The notes under the pieces: generated by a model
Seen by the model: only the letters and a program-made list of their open reading frames with translations
What the model was told of the DNA's origin: nothing
The model's database searches: none
Program-made: the position numbers and the translations under genes
DNA from: Shewanella cyperi
GTDB taxonomy: Bacteria > Pseudomonadota > Gammaproteobacteria > Enterobacterales > Shewanellaceae
Assembly: GCF_017354985.1 (NCBI RefSeq)
Contig: NZ_CP071501.1
Span: 329,501-393,500 of the forward strand
DNA length: 64,000 bases
Direction: 5' to 3'
In this document: positions 19,980 to 33,115 of the stretch, in pieces
Layout of the letters: every line of letters starts with the position of its first letter
Numbering within the stretch: the first letter of the stretch is position 1

Positions 19980-21800
19980 ATGGATCTTCAAACTACTCCT
20001 GCCACCGAAGACGCTTTAGCTCAATGCCTGCACCAGGTATTTGGCTACCGTGAGTTTCGCCCCGGCCAGCGGGAAGTCATTGAACGGCTGTGCCAAGGGC
20101 AGGATTGCCTGGTGATCATGCCGACCGGCGGTGGCAAGAGCCTGTGTTATCAGGTGCCGGCGCTGGTGTTACCCGGAGTCGCGCTGGTGGTATCGCCGCT
20201 GATCTCCCTGATGAAAGATCAGGTCGACAGCCTGCTGCAGTCCGGAGTGGCCGCCGCCTTTCTCAATTCATCCCAGCCACGGGAGCAAAGCATAGAAGTG
20301 CTCAGGCAGCTGCGCCACGGCGAGCTTAAACTCTTGTATGTCTCACCCGAGCGCCTGCTGCAGGCGGATTTTCTCGACCGGCTCGGTGATATGCACATCA
20401 GTCTGTTTGCCATAGATGAGGCTCACTGCATCAGCCAGTGGGGCCATGATTTCCGCCCCGAATACGCGGCCCTGGGACGACTGCGGCAGACCTTTCCCGG
20501 TGTGCCCATCATGGCATTGACGGCGACCGCCGATCTGGCGACCCGCAGCAGCATCTGCGAGCAGTTGCAGATTAACCCCCATCAGCAGCTATCGAGCTTC
20601 GACAGACCCAACATCCGCTATACAGTGGTTGAAAAGCTCAATGCAGGAAATCAATTAAAGCAATTCATCGCAGCAAGGAAAGGCGTCAGTGGCATAGTCT
20701 ATTGCAGCAGTCGTCGCCGGGTTGATGAAGTGGCAGAGCGCTTGCGGCTGCAGGGATGTTTCGCCGAGGGCTACCACGCCGGCATGACCCAGGAAGAAAG
20801 GGCCAGCGTTCAGGACAGGTTTCTGAAAGATCAAATCGATGTGGTGGTGGCGACTGTGGCTTTTGGCATGGGGATCAATAAGTCCAACGTGCGCTTCGTG
20901 GTGCATTATGACATTCCCAAGAGCATTGAAGCCTATTACCAGGAAACCGGAAGAGCGGGCCGTGATGGCCTGGAGGCCGAGGCTTTAATGTTGTTTGACC
21001 CGGGTGACATAGGTCGGGTGCGTCACTTAATCGAACAGCAGGAGCCGGGGCCGCAGCAACAGGTAGAATTCCACAAGCTCTACTCCATGGCGGCCTTTGC
21101 CGAGGCGCAAACCTGTCGGCGCCAGGTGCTGCTGCATTATTTCGATGAGCCGGCCCTGGAGCCCTGTGGTAACTGCGATATCTGCCTCGACCCACCCAAG
21201 CGCTATAACGGTACCGAGGATGCCCAGAAGGTGCTCTCCTGCATCTACCGGTTGAATCAACGCTTTGGCATTCAGCATTTGATTGAGGTGCTCAGGGGCT
21301 CAAAAGCCTCGGGTGTGGTGGACAAGGGCCATGACAAGTTGTCCACCTGGGGTATAGGCAAAGACAAGAGTCCGGAGCACTGGCTCAGTGTGACCCGCCA
21401 GTTAATTCATCTGGGGCTCGCCAGCCAGGATATTACCCGGGGATCGTCGGTCAGGCTCAATCCGGCGGCCAGGGCGGTACTCAAAGGGGAAATGGCCCTG
21501 ATGCTGGCGGAACCCAGAGTGTCCCTGGCACAGATCCCACAGCGCAAAAGCAGCCGTGCGCCCCTCAATTACGATCGTAAGCTGTTTGCCCGCCTGAAAC
21601 ATTTGCGTCGCACCATAGCCGAGGAGCATGACCTGCCGCCCTATTTGGTGTTCAACGATGCGACTCTGGCCGAAATGGCCTTTATGCTGCCCAAAAGCGC
21701 GGCGGAGTTGCTGGCGGTCAATGGCGTCGGCGAGCGCAAGCTCAGCCGCTTTGGCGACGCCTTTCTTGACGAGATTGCCGCTTATCTCAGTGGCGAATAA
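19980..21800 (+). CDS. recQ: ATP-dependent DNA helicase RecQ
   Basis: 606 residues (609 in E. coli). A 3'-5' helicase of the RecF recombination pathway. Walker A is [10 protein letters not shown] (about 50-59), Walker B is [14 protein letters not shown] (about 143-156), and motif VI is [12 protein letters not shown]. The RecQ zinc site is [12 protein letters not shown]...CGNCDIC, followed by winged-helix and a C-terminal HRDC domain ([24 protein letters not shown]). Its stop is nine bases from the convergent TPR gene's stop, with no terminator between. Confidence 0.97.
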   Translation: MDLQTTPATEDALAQCLHQVFGYREFRPGQREVIERLCQGQDCLVIMPTGGGKSLCYQVPALVLPGVALVVSPLISLMKDQVDSLLQSGVAAAFLNSSQPREQSIEVLRQLRHGELKLLYVSPERLLQADFLDRLGDMHISLFAIDEAHCISQWGHDFRPEYAALGRLRQTFPGVPIMALTATADLATRSSICEQLQINPHQQLSSFDRPNIRYTVVEKLNAGNQLKQFIAARKGVSGIVYCSSRRRVDEVAERLRLQGCFAEGYHAGMTQEERASVQDRFLKDQIDVVVATVAFGMGINKSNVRFVVHYDIPKSIEAYYQETGRAGRDGLEAEALMLFDPGDIGRVRHLIEQQEPGPQQQVEFHKLYSMAAFAEAQTCRRQVLLHYFDEPALEPCGNCDICLDPPKRYNGTEDAQKVLSCIYRLNQRFGIQHLIEVLRGSKASGVVDKGHDKLSTWGIGKDKSPEHWLSVTRQLIHLGLASQDITRGSSVRLNPAARAVLKGEMALMLAEPRVSLAQIPQRKSSRAPLNYDRKLFARLKHLRRTIAEEHDLPPYLVFNDATLAEMAFMLPKSAAELLAVNGVGERKLSRFGDAFLDEIAAYLSGE

Positions 21801-21809
21801 GCAACCTTG

Positions 21810-23543
21810 CTAGGCCAGCGAGGACTGACTCAACCCGCGGCAACTGGCGCGTTTCAGCAGCGAGGCGCAGCTGTCAAATTGTTGCAAGCTGGCATGGCCG
21901 ACGGCTCGGGTACCTGTATTCAGCAAAGGGCTGAGTTGCGCCATCACCCGCTCCAGTCCCTTGTTACTGGTGTAGGGTAAAAGTACCAGCCAGTCTTCAG
22001 CCCCTAAAGCCACTATGGCGTCGGTTTCCCTGAGGGATTGCTCCAATCGGGAACGCAGTTGTTCCAGCTGAGATTCAGTTGCGCCCGATACCTCCAGCAA
22101 AAGGACCGACAGCGGATAGTTGCCACGTTTGGCATGCTGCATGGCATTTTCCAACCGTTCCATACCGGTTTGCGCCTTATCGCTGACGGCATTTTGCGGT
22201 GCTGTCTGGGGGCGGCCACTGCGGACAAACAATGCCAGCGCCACGGCGACCAATATCAGGGTCAGCATCAGCATGGTGGCGTACAGCCAGTTGAACCGGT
22301 ATTTTTGCTGCAGATCCTCTTCAATCAATTCTGCCTGGGTGTTGGCTGTCGACTGCTGTGCCAAGCGAGCCTTGTATTGCAAAATTCTGGCGGCATTCGT
22401 ACTGGTATTGGCCTTGGCAGCAGCAGTTGCAGCGCGTTGTGACAGCGCGTAGGCAGATTTGAAGTCGCCGGCATCCGCATAAGTTTGAGCCAACATGGTC
22501 AGGGCAATATCGAGTTCGTTATAGCGTTCTTTATCTTCAGTAATCTTGATCACCGTTTCCAATTCGGCTCTGGCTTGCTTTTGCTGTCCCTGCATCAAAT
22601 AACTCTTGGCCAGCAGTCTGTGGACCCGCATAGCATTCAATGAGTTATTTTCATGATCGAAGGTGTTCAGTGCCAGTCTCAGCATGTCCTGTGCATTGCC
22701 AATGTCGCCCAATTCCAGCTCAATGGAAGCAATAGTGGCATAACTGGTTGCCAGATCTTTGGTTGACTTTATCTCTGGTAATAGCTGTTTGGCTTGTTTC
22801 AGAAGACTTGCTGACAGGTTGTAATTTTTAAGGGTTAAGGCCGCCCTGGCGGAGTTGATTAGCAGAACCTGGCGAATTTTTCCTTTTGCGGTGTCATCTT
22901 CAAGACCTTGCTGGTTGTATTCCAATCCTCGAGTCAAATCACCACTGGAATAAAGCAGATTGCCCATGGCGGCGAGCAAGTAAGGCTTGGGAGGCCAGGT
23001 CCAGTGTTGGCGTTGACTCGGTACATCGTCATAGGCATCCAATGCCAGACGCAGATCTTCAATGGCAGACCCATAGTTTTCATTATCTGTATCCAGCTGC
23101 CCTCTCAGCCTGAGGGCTGTGACCAGTGCCTGGGGCTGCTGATGGTGGCGGGCCAGTGATATGGCGCTGTCCAGCAGCGGCATGGCGTGTTCCAGATCGT
23201 CAAAGCCGGAGTAACCGTCTGCCAGGCAACTTTGGAAATAGGGCCTTGCCTGCTCATGTCCGAGCTTTTTTGCGTTGGCATCACCCCACTGTGCCAGATT
23301 GATGGCTGCCTGAAATTCGCCGAGTTCCAGTAAAGTGAAACACTTTAGCGCAGAGAGTCGCAATTGGGTTTGCTCGTCGGCAGGCGCTTGTGCCAGGGTC
23401 TGCTCCAGTTGGATCAATTGCTCATTGGCCTGCTGGGGATATTGATACAGCAGGGTGTTGATCTCATCCATGGTGGCTTCTGTGCTGGCCAGCAGCGCCG
23501 GGCACCACAGCAATAAACCAAGAAGCAGGGGGCGAAAATCCAT
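21810..23543 (-). CDS. TPR-repeat membrane protein with degenerate GGDEF-like C-terminus
   Basis: 577 residues. The start at 23543 (GGAG five bases upstream) gives a signal peptide (MDFRPLLLGLLLWCPALLAS). A periplasmic region of TPR-like helical pairs runs to about 410, followed by a transmembrane helix (YATMLMLTLILVAVALALFV). The last ~120 residues have the pattern of a GGDEF domain, but the signature position reads ALGAEDWLVLLP instead of RYGGDEF, so diguanylate cyclase activity is unlikely. A sensory or scaffolding role is plausible. The GGDEF relation is inferred from pattern only. Confidence 0.72.
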   Translation of the reverse strand: MDFRPLLLGLLLWCPALLASTEATMDEINTLLYQYPQQANEQLIQLEQTLAQAPADEQTQLRLSALKCFTLLELGEFQAAINLAQWGDANAKKLGHEQARPYFQSCLADGYSGFDDLEHAMPLLDSAISLARHHQQPQALVTALRLRGQLDTDNENYGSAIEDLRLALDAYDDVPSQRQHWTWPPKPYLLAAMGNLLYSSGDLTRGLEYNQQGLEDDTAKGKIRQVLLINSARAALTLKNYNLSASLLKQAKQLLPEIKSTKDLATSYATIASIELELGDIGNAQDMLRLALNTFDHENNSLNAMRVHRLLAKSYLMQGQQKQARAELETVIKITEDKERYNELDIALTMLAQTYADAGDFKSAYALSQRAATAAAKANTSTNAARILQYKARLAQQSTANTQAELIEEDLQQKYRFNWLYATMLMLTLILVAVALALFVRSGRPQTAPQNAVSDKAQTGMERLENAMQHAKRGNYPLSVLLLEVSGATESQLEQLRSRLEQSLRETDAIVALGAEDWLVLLPYTSNKGLERVMAQLSPLLNTGTRAVGHASLQQFDSCASLLKRASCRGLSQSSLA

Positions 23544-23733
23544 TCGGGCTCCGATCCAATAAGGGCAAAAATGTGAGGTGAGAAAATTTCGCGGCAGTAT
23601 AACAACTTTTGTGACAATTGTGCATAAATCCAACTAATTGGCCCTGTGGATCATACTTGAATTACGGCTCAGGTTGCGCACTTTCCCAATCTCCATGCCG
23701 TTATCGCGGTGCCGATGTTGAAAATTATTGGGG

Positions 23734-23761
23734 TTGACACTCATCGGGGGGCGGGTTAAAA
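23734..23761 (+). promoter_or_regulatory. Candidate leu operon promoter
   Basis: TTGACA at 23734-23739 and TTAAAA at 23756-23761, spacer 16. It lies about 45 bases before the leader peptide start. The rest of 23544-23733 shows nothing I can assign. Confidence 0.55.
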
Positions 23762-23807
23762 GTAATCAGGTCAGCAGGGCGCAATCTGGAATAAATACCC
23801 AAATATT

Positions 23808-23876
23808 ATGCATAAAATTACGCTAACACTTAACATCCTTCTTCTTTCTCTCGCAGATTCTGCGCGGAGGGAATAG
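23808..23876 (+). CDS. leuL: leu operon leader peptide
   Basis: 22-codon frame starting MHKITLTLNILLLSLAD. Six of the 22 codons are leucine (CTA, CTT, CTT CTT CTT, CTC), including three in a row. It sits between the predicted promoter and a strong terminator preceding leuA. Ribosome stalling at the leucine codons when charged tRNA-Leu is scarce would prevent terminator formation. No strong ribosome site is visible. Confidence 0.85.
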   Translation: MHKITLTLNILLLSLADSARRE

Positions 23877-23911
23877 TGTTGCACGCTCGCTAACCAGGCA
23901 AAGCATCCACC

Positions 23912-23941
23912 AAACCCCGCGCAAACCCGCGGGGTTTTTTG
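23912..23941 (+). terminator. leu operon attenuator
   Basis: AAACCCCGCG pairs with CGCGGGGTTT around a short loop, followed by T residues. It lies 35 bases after the leader peptide stop and 50 bases before leuA. Confidence 0.88.
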
Positions 23942-23991
23942 TTTCTGAGCGCCAATCAGGAACCCAAACAGCTTGAAAACGGAGAAACGGA

Positions 23992-26650
<2,659 letters not shown>

Positions 26651-26651
<1 letters not shown>

Positions 26652-28063
26652 TGGGAAAGACTCTGTATGAAAAAGTGTGGGACGCCCACCTGGTGGCCGA
26701 GCCCACTGGGGAAGCGCCCATCATTTATGTTGACCGCCATCTGGTGCATGAGGTGACTTCACCCCAGGCCTTCAGCGGTCTGAAAATGGCCGGCCGTCAA
26801 CCGCGGGCGGTGGAAAAGACCTTTGCCACCATGGATCACAACACCAGTACCCGCAGTGCCAGCCTGGCGGCCCTGAGTCCCATGGCCCGCACCCAGGTGG
26901 AAACCCTGGCGGAGAACTGCCGCGACTTTGGCGTGCGCCTGTACGATATTCACCATCCCAACCAGGGGATAGTGCATGTGATGGGGCCAGAGCTTGGTAT
27001 CACCCTGCCCGGCACTGTTATCGTCTGTGGTGACTCCCATACCGCCACCCACGGTGCCTTCGGTGCCCTGGCCTTTGGCATTGGCACCTCGGAGGTGGAA
27101 CATGTGCTGGCCACCCAAACCCTGCGTCAGCTCAAGGCCAAGACCATGAAGATCGAGGTGCGCGGCAAGGTGGCCGAGGGCATTACCGCCAAGGACATAG
27201 TGCTGGCCATCATAGGCAAAATCGGCATGGATGGCGGCACAGGTTATGTGGTGGAGTTCTGCGGTCAGGCGATTCGCGATTTGTCCATGGAAGGCCGGAT
27301 GACTGTGTGCAACATGGCCATCGAAATGGGGGCCAAGGCCGGTATGGTCGCCCCCGACGAAACTACCTTTGCCTACCTCGAAGGTCGCGAGTTTGCCCCC
27401 AAGGGTGACGCCTGGCAGCAGGCCCTCAGCGATTGGCGCGAGCTCAAGACAGATGCTGATGCTGTGTTTGATGCCGAAGTGGTGCTCGACGCGGCCACTA
27501 TCGCACCGCAACTGACCTGGGGCACCAACCCGGGCCAGGTGGTGGCCATAGATGGGGTGGTGCCCAATCCCGCCGATGAGGCCAATCCCGTGGTCCGCGC
27601 CAGCATGCAAAAGGCGCTGGAGTACGTGGCGCTGATCCCGGGAACGCCCATGACAGACATCAGCATCAATAAGGTGTTTATCGGCTCCTGTACCAACTCC
27701 CGCATCGAAGATTTGCGTGCCGCAGCGGCCCAGGCCAAGGGCCGCAAGGTGGCCGCCGGGGTCACCGCCATAGTGGTGCCCGGTTCAGGTCAGGTGAAGC
27801 TGCAGGCGGAAGCCGAGGGACTGGACAAAATTTTCCTCGATGCCGGGTTCGAGTGGCGTCTGCCCGGTTGCTCCATGTGTCTGGCGATGAACGACGACAG
27901 GCTCGAGCCCGGCGATCGCTGCGCCTCCACCAGTAACCGCAACTTTGAGGGACGGCAGGGGCGTGGCAGTCGTACCCATCTGGTGAGCCCTGCCATGGCT
28001 GCGGCTGCGGCTGTGTCAGGTCACTTTGTCGATATCCGTGTTCACAGACCCCTGGAGGAATAA
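26651..28063 (+). CDS. leuC: 3-isopropylmalate dehydratase large subunit
   Basis: 470 residues, aconitase family. With LeuD it isomerises 2- to 3-isopropylmalate. The [4Fe-4S] cysteines are visible in [11 protein letters not shown] (about residue 351) and PGCSMC (about 412 and 415). [31 protein letters not shown] is the family signature. The start overlaps the leuB stop by one base (TGATG). Confidence 0.97.
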
Positions 28064-28066
28064 GCA

Positions 28067-28672
28067 ATGCAGGCATTCACTACCCATAGGGGGCTGGCGG
28101 TCGCCATAGATGCGGCCAATATCGACACGGATCAGATCATCCCCAAGCAATTTCTGTCCAAGGTCACCAAGGATGGTTTCGGGGTGCATTTGTTCCACGA
28201 CTGGCGCTACCTGGACGAGGCGGGCAATGAGCCCAATCCCGACTTCAGCCTGAATCAACCCCGTTACCGCGGCGCCACCATCTTATTGGCTCAGGAGAAC
28301 TTTGGCTGTGGCTCCAGTCGTGAGCATGCGCCCTGGGCCCTGGCCGATTTTGGTCTGCGGGCCATTATTGCCCCAAGCTTCGCCGATATCTTCTACGGCA
28401 ATGCCATCAACAACGGCCTGCTGCCGGTGAAGCTGCCGGTGGAAGCTGTGCGCCAATTGATGGATGAAGTGGTCGCAGAGGAAGGGGCAGAGATCACTGT
28501 GGATCTGCAAAACTGCAAGGTGATATCGCCATCCGGTGCCGAGTTCGGTTTCACCCTGGCGGAGTCGGCTAGACAGAATCTGCTTAAGGGCCTTGATGCC
28601 ATTGGCCTGACCCTGGCGCACGAAAGCGCCATCGCCGAATACGAGAGCAGGATCCCAGCCTGGCGCCGCTGA
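28067..28672 (+). CDS. leuD: 3-isopropylmalate dehydratase small subunit
   Basis: 201 residues, swivel domain partner of Leu[14 protein letters not shown] and [15 protein letters not shown] are hallmark substrate-binding segments. It starts three bases after leuC with GGAGGAAT inside the end of leuC as ribosome site. Last gene of the operon. Confidence 0.97.
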   Translation: MQAFTTHRGLAVAIDAANIDTDQIIPKQFLSKVTKDGFGVHLFHDWRYLDEAGNEPNPDFSLNQPRYRGATILLAQENFGCGSSREHAPWALADFGLRAIIAPSFADIFYGNAINNGLLPVKLPVEAVRQLMDEVVAEEGAEITVDLQNCKVISPSGAEFGFTLAESARQNLLKGLDAIGLTLAHESAIAEYESRIPAWRR

Positions 28673-28692
28673 TATTGTTATTTTCTGCGCTT

Positions 28693-28723
28693 AAGGCCAC
28701 TGTCACAGTGGCCTTTTGTTTTT
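28693..28723 (+). terminator. leu operon terminator
   Basis: AAGGCCACTG pairs with CAGTGGCCTT (loop TCA region), followed by a T-rich tail. Confidence 0.9.
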
Positions 28724-28999
28724 CATAGTCTGAGTTTTTGCAGGGAGGGAGATTGAAGCTAGTGAATTATGCTGAAAATAACTCCCTGGTTCAGCGAACA
28801 CTTGTGTTGGCGCTGTTTTGGGTTTCGGCTCAATAAATACAATTTGTTGGGTGCTGCGGTTGTTGGGTGTCTGTCATGACTCGGAGAGCATCTGAATCGA
28901 CTTCGGCGACCTGGTTGAGTTTCAAACCGTGATCTGGCTCATTTTGTCACTGCCTTGGAGGCGAAAAGCCAGTGATTACTGCTGTTTTTCCTGCTGCTG

Positions 29000-29061
29000 T
29001 TGCAAAGAACGTCTGTGAGGGTACACTGCCCGCTCTTGATTTGAGTTAACACTCTAACTCA
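29000..29061 (+). promoter_or_regulatory. Candidate fadL promoter and inverted repeat
   Basis: TTGCAA at 29000-29005 and TACACT at 29022-29027 (spacer 16) resemble a promoter. Fifteen bases beyond lies a perfect inverted repeat, TGAGTTA-N6-TAACTCA (29042-29061), near the expected transcription start, which could be an operator or a leader hairpin. In the remaining part of the gap (28724-28999) I see no gene or recognisable site. Confidence 0.4.
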
Positions 29062-29119
29062 TCGCCACTGACTTGATGCCGCCCTTGGCATGCATTCACC
29101 ACAACAACAGAGAATAACA

Positions 29120-30472
29120 ATGAAAAAGTGTCTACTGACCTTAGCCGTATCATCGGCACTTTTGACTTCCATGACTCAGGTACAGGCCGCCGGATTCCAG
29201 TTGGCCGAATACTCTGCCACAGGCCTTGGCCGAGCCTTTGCCGGTGAAGCCGCCATGGCCGACAACGCGTCGGCACAGGCGCGCAATCCGGCATTACTGA
29301 CGCTGCTGCCCGGACGCCAGGTATCCACCGGGGTCATTTATGTGTCCACCGAAGTGGATGTGACCGGTGACGTGCACCTGAGCTCGCCGCTGCTGGGACC
29401 CAATGGCCTGACCCTGCCCGCCGATGCCTTTGATGTGGCCGACAGTGCCTATATTCCCAACTTCTATTATTCCAGTCAGATGGATGACAACTGGAGTTGG
29501 GGCCTGGCGATGAATTCCAACTATGGTTTGGCCACCGAGTTGCCCAAGACCCATAGTGCTGCCATCTTCGGCAATGAAACCTCGGTCACCACAGTGGAGC
29601 TGGCCCCGAATCTGGCCTACAGACTCAATGAGCAACTTGCCTTGGGCGCCGGTGTGCGTCTGGTCTATGGTGAGGGCAGCATAGGTGCGTCCACGCCGGC
29701 CTGGGTCGGTGCCATCAAGGCCAACCCCATGTTGCCGGCTCAGATCGCCGCCCGTTTGCCTGACCCAGGGACCAGTCTCAAGACCATGGAAGGCGATGAT
29801 CTGGGCTATGGTTGGCAGTTGGGCGCCACCTGGCAGCCAAGTTTGAATCACAGATTTGGCCTGGCCTATCACAGCGGTGTTGAGCTGGAGTTGTCCGGCA
29901 GTGCTTCCGGCGTTATGTATACCGGCGGTCAGCCGCTGGAAATCGACGGTTATCTGCCACTGGAATTGCCGGCGTTCGCCGAGCTGTCTTCGTTCCATCA
30001 ATTGAGTGATGCCCTGGCGCTGCATGCCAGCATCAATTGGACGCAGTGGAGCAGTTTCGATCGCCTGGTGGCCTACTTCCCCGGTGACACCAAGCCCATT
30101 GGCGGCCTGGAGTCAGACCTGGTGAAGGAAGAGCACTTCAAGGACAACTGGCGTTATGCCCTGGGTGCCAGCTATGTGCTGAACCCGCAGTGGACACTGC
30201 GTGCCGGTGTGGCACTGGATCAAACCGCGGTGGATGATGAGTGGCGTACCACCACCATTCCCGACAGCGATCGGCTTTGGTTCTCCCTGGGTGCCAGCTA
30301 TCAGTTCAATGATAAGTTGACCCTGGATCTGGCGCTTACCCATTTGCGCGCCCACGGCGATGCGCCCATTACCGAGCAGCAGGATCTGGCCGGTTTGGCG
30401 CTGGTCGAGTTCGATGGTGAGGCCGGTGGCAAAGTGTGGCTGGCCGGTATCCAGCTGAGCTACAAGTTGTAA
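29120..30472 (+). CDS. fadL: FadL/OmpP1/TodX family outer-membrane transporter
   Basis: 450 residues. Outer-membrane beta-barrel for uptake of long-chain fatty acids or other hydrophobic compounds. Signal peptide MKKCLLTLAVSSALLTSMTQVQA is followed by the mature start AGFQLAEYSATGLGRAFAGEAA, the N-terminal hatch motif of the family, then NASAQARNPALLT. The C-terminal strand ends in LAGIQLSYKL. An in-frame ATG at 29090 exists, but the start at 29120 gives the exact signal peptide. True substrate cannot be read from sequence. Confidence 0.92.
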   Translation: MKKCLLTLAVSSALLTSMTQVQAAGFQLAEYSATGLGRAFAGEAAMADNASAQARNPALLTLLPGRQVSTGVIYVSTEVDVTGDVHLSSPLLGPNGLTLPADAFDVADSAYIPNFYYSSQMDDNWSWGLAMNSNYGLATELPKTHSAAIFGNETSVTTVELAPNLAYRLNEQLALGAGVRLVYGEGSIGASTPAWVGAIKANPMLPAQIAARLPDPGTSLKTMEGDDLGYGWQLGATWQPSLNHRFGLAYHSGVELELSGSASGVMYTGGQPLEIDGYLPLELPAFAELSSFHQLSDALALHASINWTQWSSFDRLVAYFPGDTKPIGGLESDLVKEEHFKDNWRYALGASYVLNPQWTLRAGVALDQTAVDDEWRTTTIPDSDRLWFSLGASYQFNDKLTLDLALTHLRAHGDAPITEQQDLAGLALVEFDGEAGGKVWLAGIQLSYKL

Positions 30473-30524
30473 TCTTAAGTGGTTGAATCGCGGCGCTAGC
30501 CCGATCTTCAAGTACCTATGAATC

Positions 30525-30547
30525 AAGCCCCGCAATGCGGGGCTTTT
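30525..30547 (+). terminator. Terminator after fadL
   Basis: AAGCCCCGCA pairs with TGCGGGGCTT, followed by TT. Confidence 0.85.
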
Positions 30548-30606
30548 GCTTGCCGATTTATCTTGTATAGTGTTGGGCACAACCACCCATTTACAAGAGG
30601 TGCTCC

Positions 30607-31077
30607 ATGAAAGCCCTAATCCTGTTAGCCGCCGCGCCCTTGCTGGCTTTGGCCGGTCCCTTGCCCGGCGATGCGCCCGCCGACACTGTGCGTGCCTTTC
30701 TCGCCGCCTTCAACGAACACAAGGTCGAGGCCATGTTGGCCTACACCCAGCCCCAGGTGCACTGGAATCATATCAAGGGCCAAAAGGTGGACACCGAGGC
30801 CGATACCCAGGCCGAATTCGGTGCCGCCATGGCCGACTATTTCCAGACCCTGCCCAACGCCAGGGCCGATATTCTCAGCCTGACCGAGTCCGGTAACTAT
30901 GTCAGCATCCTGGAGCGCATCAGCTGGGACAACGATGGCGAAACCGGCAGTCAGTGCTCCATAGGTGTCTATGAGTTGAGTGGTGGCAAGATCAGCTCCA
31001 TCTGGTATTACCCGGCCCATGCCTGCAACCCGGAAGTGGCGCCGGAAATCGGCGTACTGCAGGAAACCCGTCAATAA
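30607..31077 (+). CDS. Secreted NTF2-like/SnoaL-fold protein
   Basis: 156 residues. The N-terminus (MKALILLAAAPLLALAGP) is a signal peptide. The rest follows the NTF2-like pattern: an alpha helix with VRAFLAAFNEHKVEAMLAY, then VHWNHIKG, and C-terminal strands VSILERISWDNDG and ISSIWYYP. Function is unknown; the fold hosts both enzymes and binding proteins. It lies nine bases before glpK on the same strand and is probably cotranscribed with it, but nothing shows a role in glycerol metabolism. GAGGTG upstream is a good ribosome site. Confidence 0.8.
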   Translation: MKALILLAAAPLLALAGPLPGDAPADTVRAFLAAFNEHKVEAMLAYTQPQVHWNHIKGQKVDTEADTQAEFGAAMADYFQTLPNARADILSLTESGNYVSILERISWDNDGETGSQCSIGVYELSGGKISSIWYYPAHACNPEVAPEIGVLQETRQ

Positions 31078-32574
<1,497 letters not shown>

Positions 32575-32600
32575 TCAGCGGCTGTCGCCGGTTTGCCCCA

Positions 32601-32620
32601 AGGCGCCCAGGCGCTTTTTT
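32601..32620 (+). terminator. Probable glpK terminator
   Basis: Short GCGCC/GGCGC stem followed by six T. The stem is only five base pairs with a two-base loop, so strength is uncertain. Confidence 0.55.
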
Positions 32621-32763
32621 ATTGGCTTACATATAGGTGTTCCATGGCGGAATAGGTGCCCAGGGTGACATTGGACAGCGGAAGAGTGACTATCCAGATA
32701 CCTAAGCATTCGGCGCCACCACAGTGAAAATTAAAGTCGTGAGTGGGGGACTCAAGTCTCAAA

Positions 32764-33063
32764 TCAGGCTTCGGTATCGATATGACCCGGGTCGGCTCGG
32801 CGATCCCCACGGCCACTGCGCTGGGAGTGTTCGTACTGGGGATTGCTGTCGTTGCGCAGATCTTCCCCGTCGGGGTTGCGGCGATCCCGCTCGGCCTTGC
32901 GTCTGTCCTTGGTGATCTTGGGGGGCAACTGAGATTGAGGCGCTTCATGGCTGTCGGCAGCAATGGCGGTATCCTTGTCCAACTGCTCGACCACACGCTT
33001 GTTTTCTCTGATTGCCTGTACCGGTTTTGCCAGCATGGCATAAATACTGTCCAGCCCTACCAT
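32764..33063 (-). CDS. Small highly charged hypothetical protein
   Basis: 99 residues with a strong ribosome site (AGGAGG five bases before the ATG). It begins MVGLDSIYAMLAKPVQAIREN, and the C-terminal half is very basic/acidic (KDRRKAERDRRNPDGEDLR) and likely disordered. I recognise no domain. It starts 52 bases after the PepSY gene stop on the same strand, so the two may be one transcript. The competing frame 32619-33041 lacks a ribosome site and looks like noise. Confidence 0.65.
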   Translation of the reverse strand: MVGLDSIYAMLAKPVQAIRENKRVVEQLDKDTAIAADSHEAPQSQLPPKITKDRRKAERDRRNPDGEDLRNDSNPQYEHSQRSGRGDRRADPGHIDTEA

Positions 33064-33115
33064 AAGCCCTCCTGTCTCTCCCTTACAGATCTTATCGGCA
33101 GCCTTTGGTTATTAT

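Noticed and set aside
32619..33041. 140-codon minus-strand frame overlapping the small charged gene
   Set aside because: No ribosome site; the 32764-33063 frame has a strong one and better placement.
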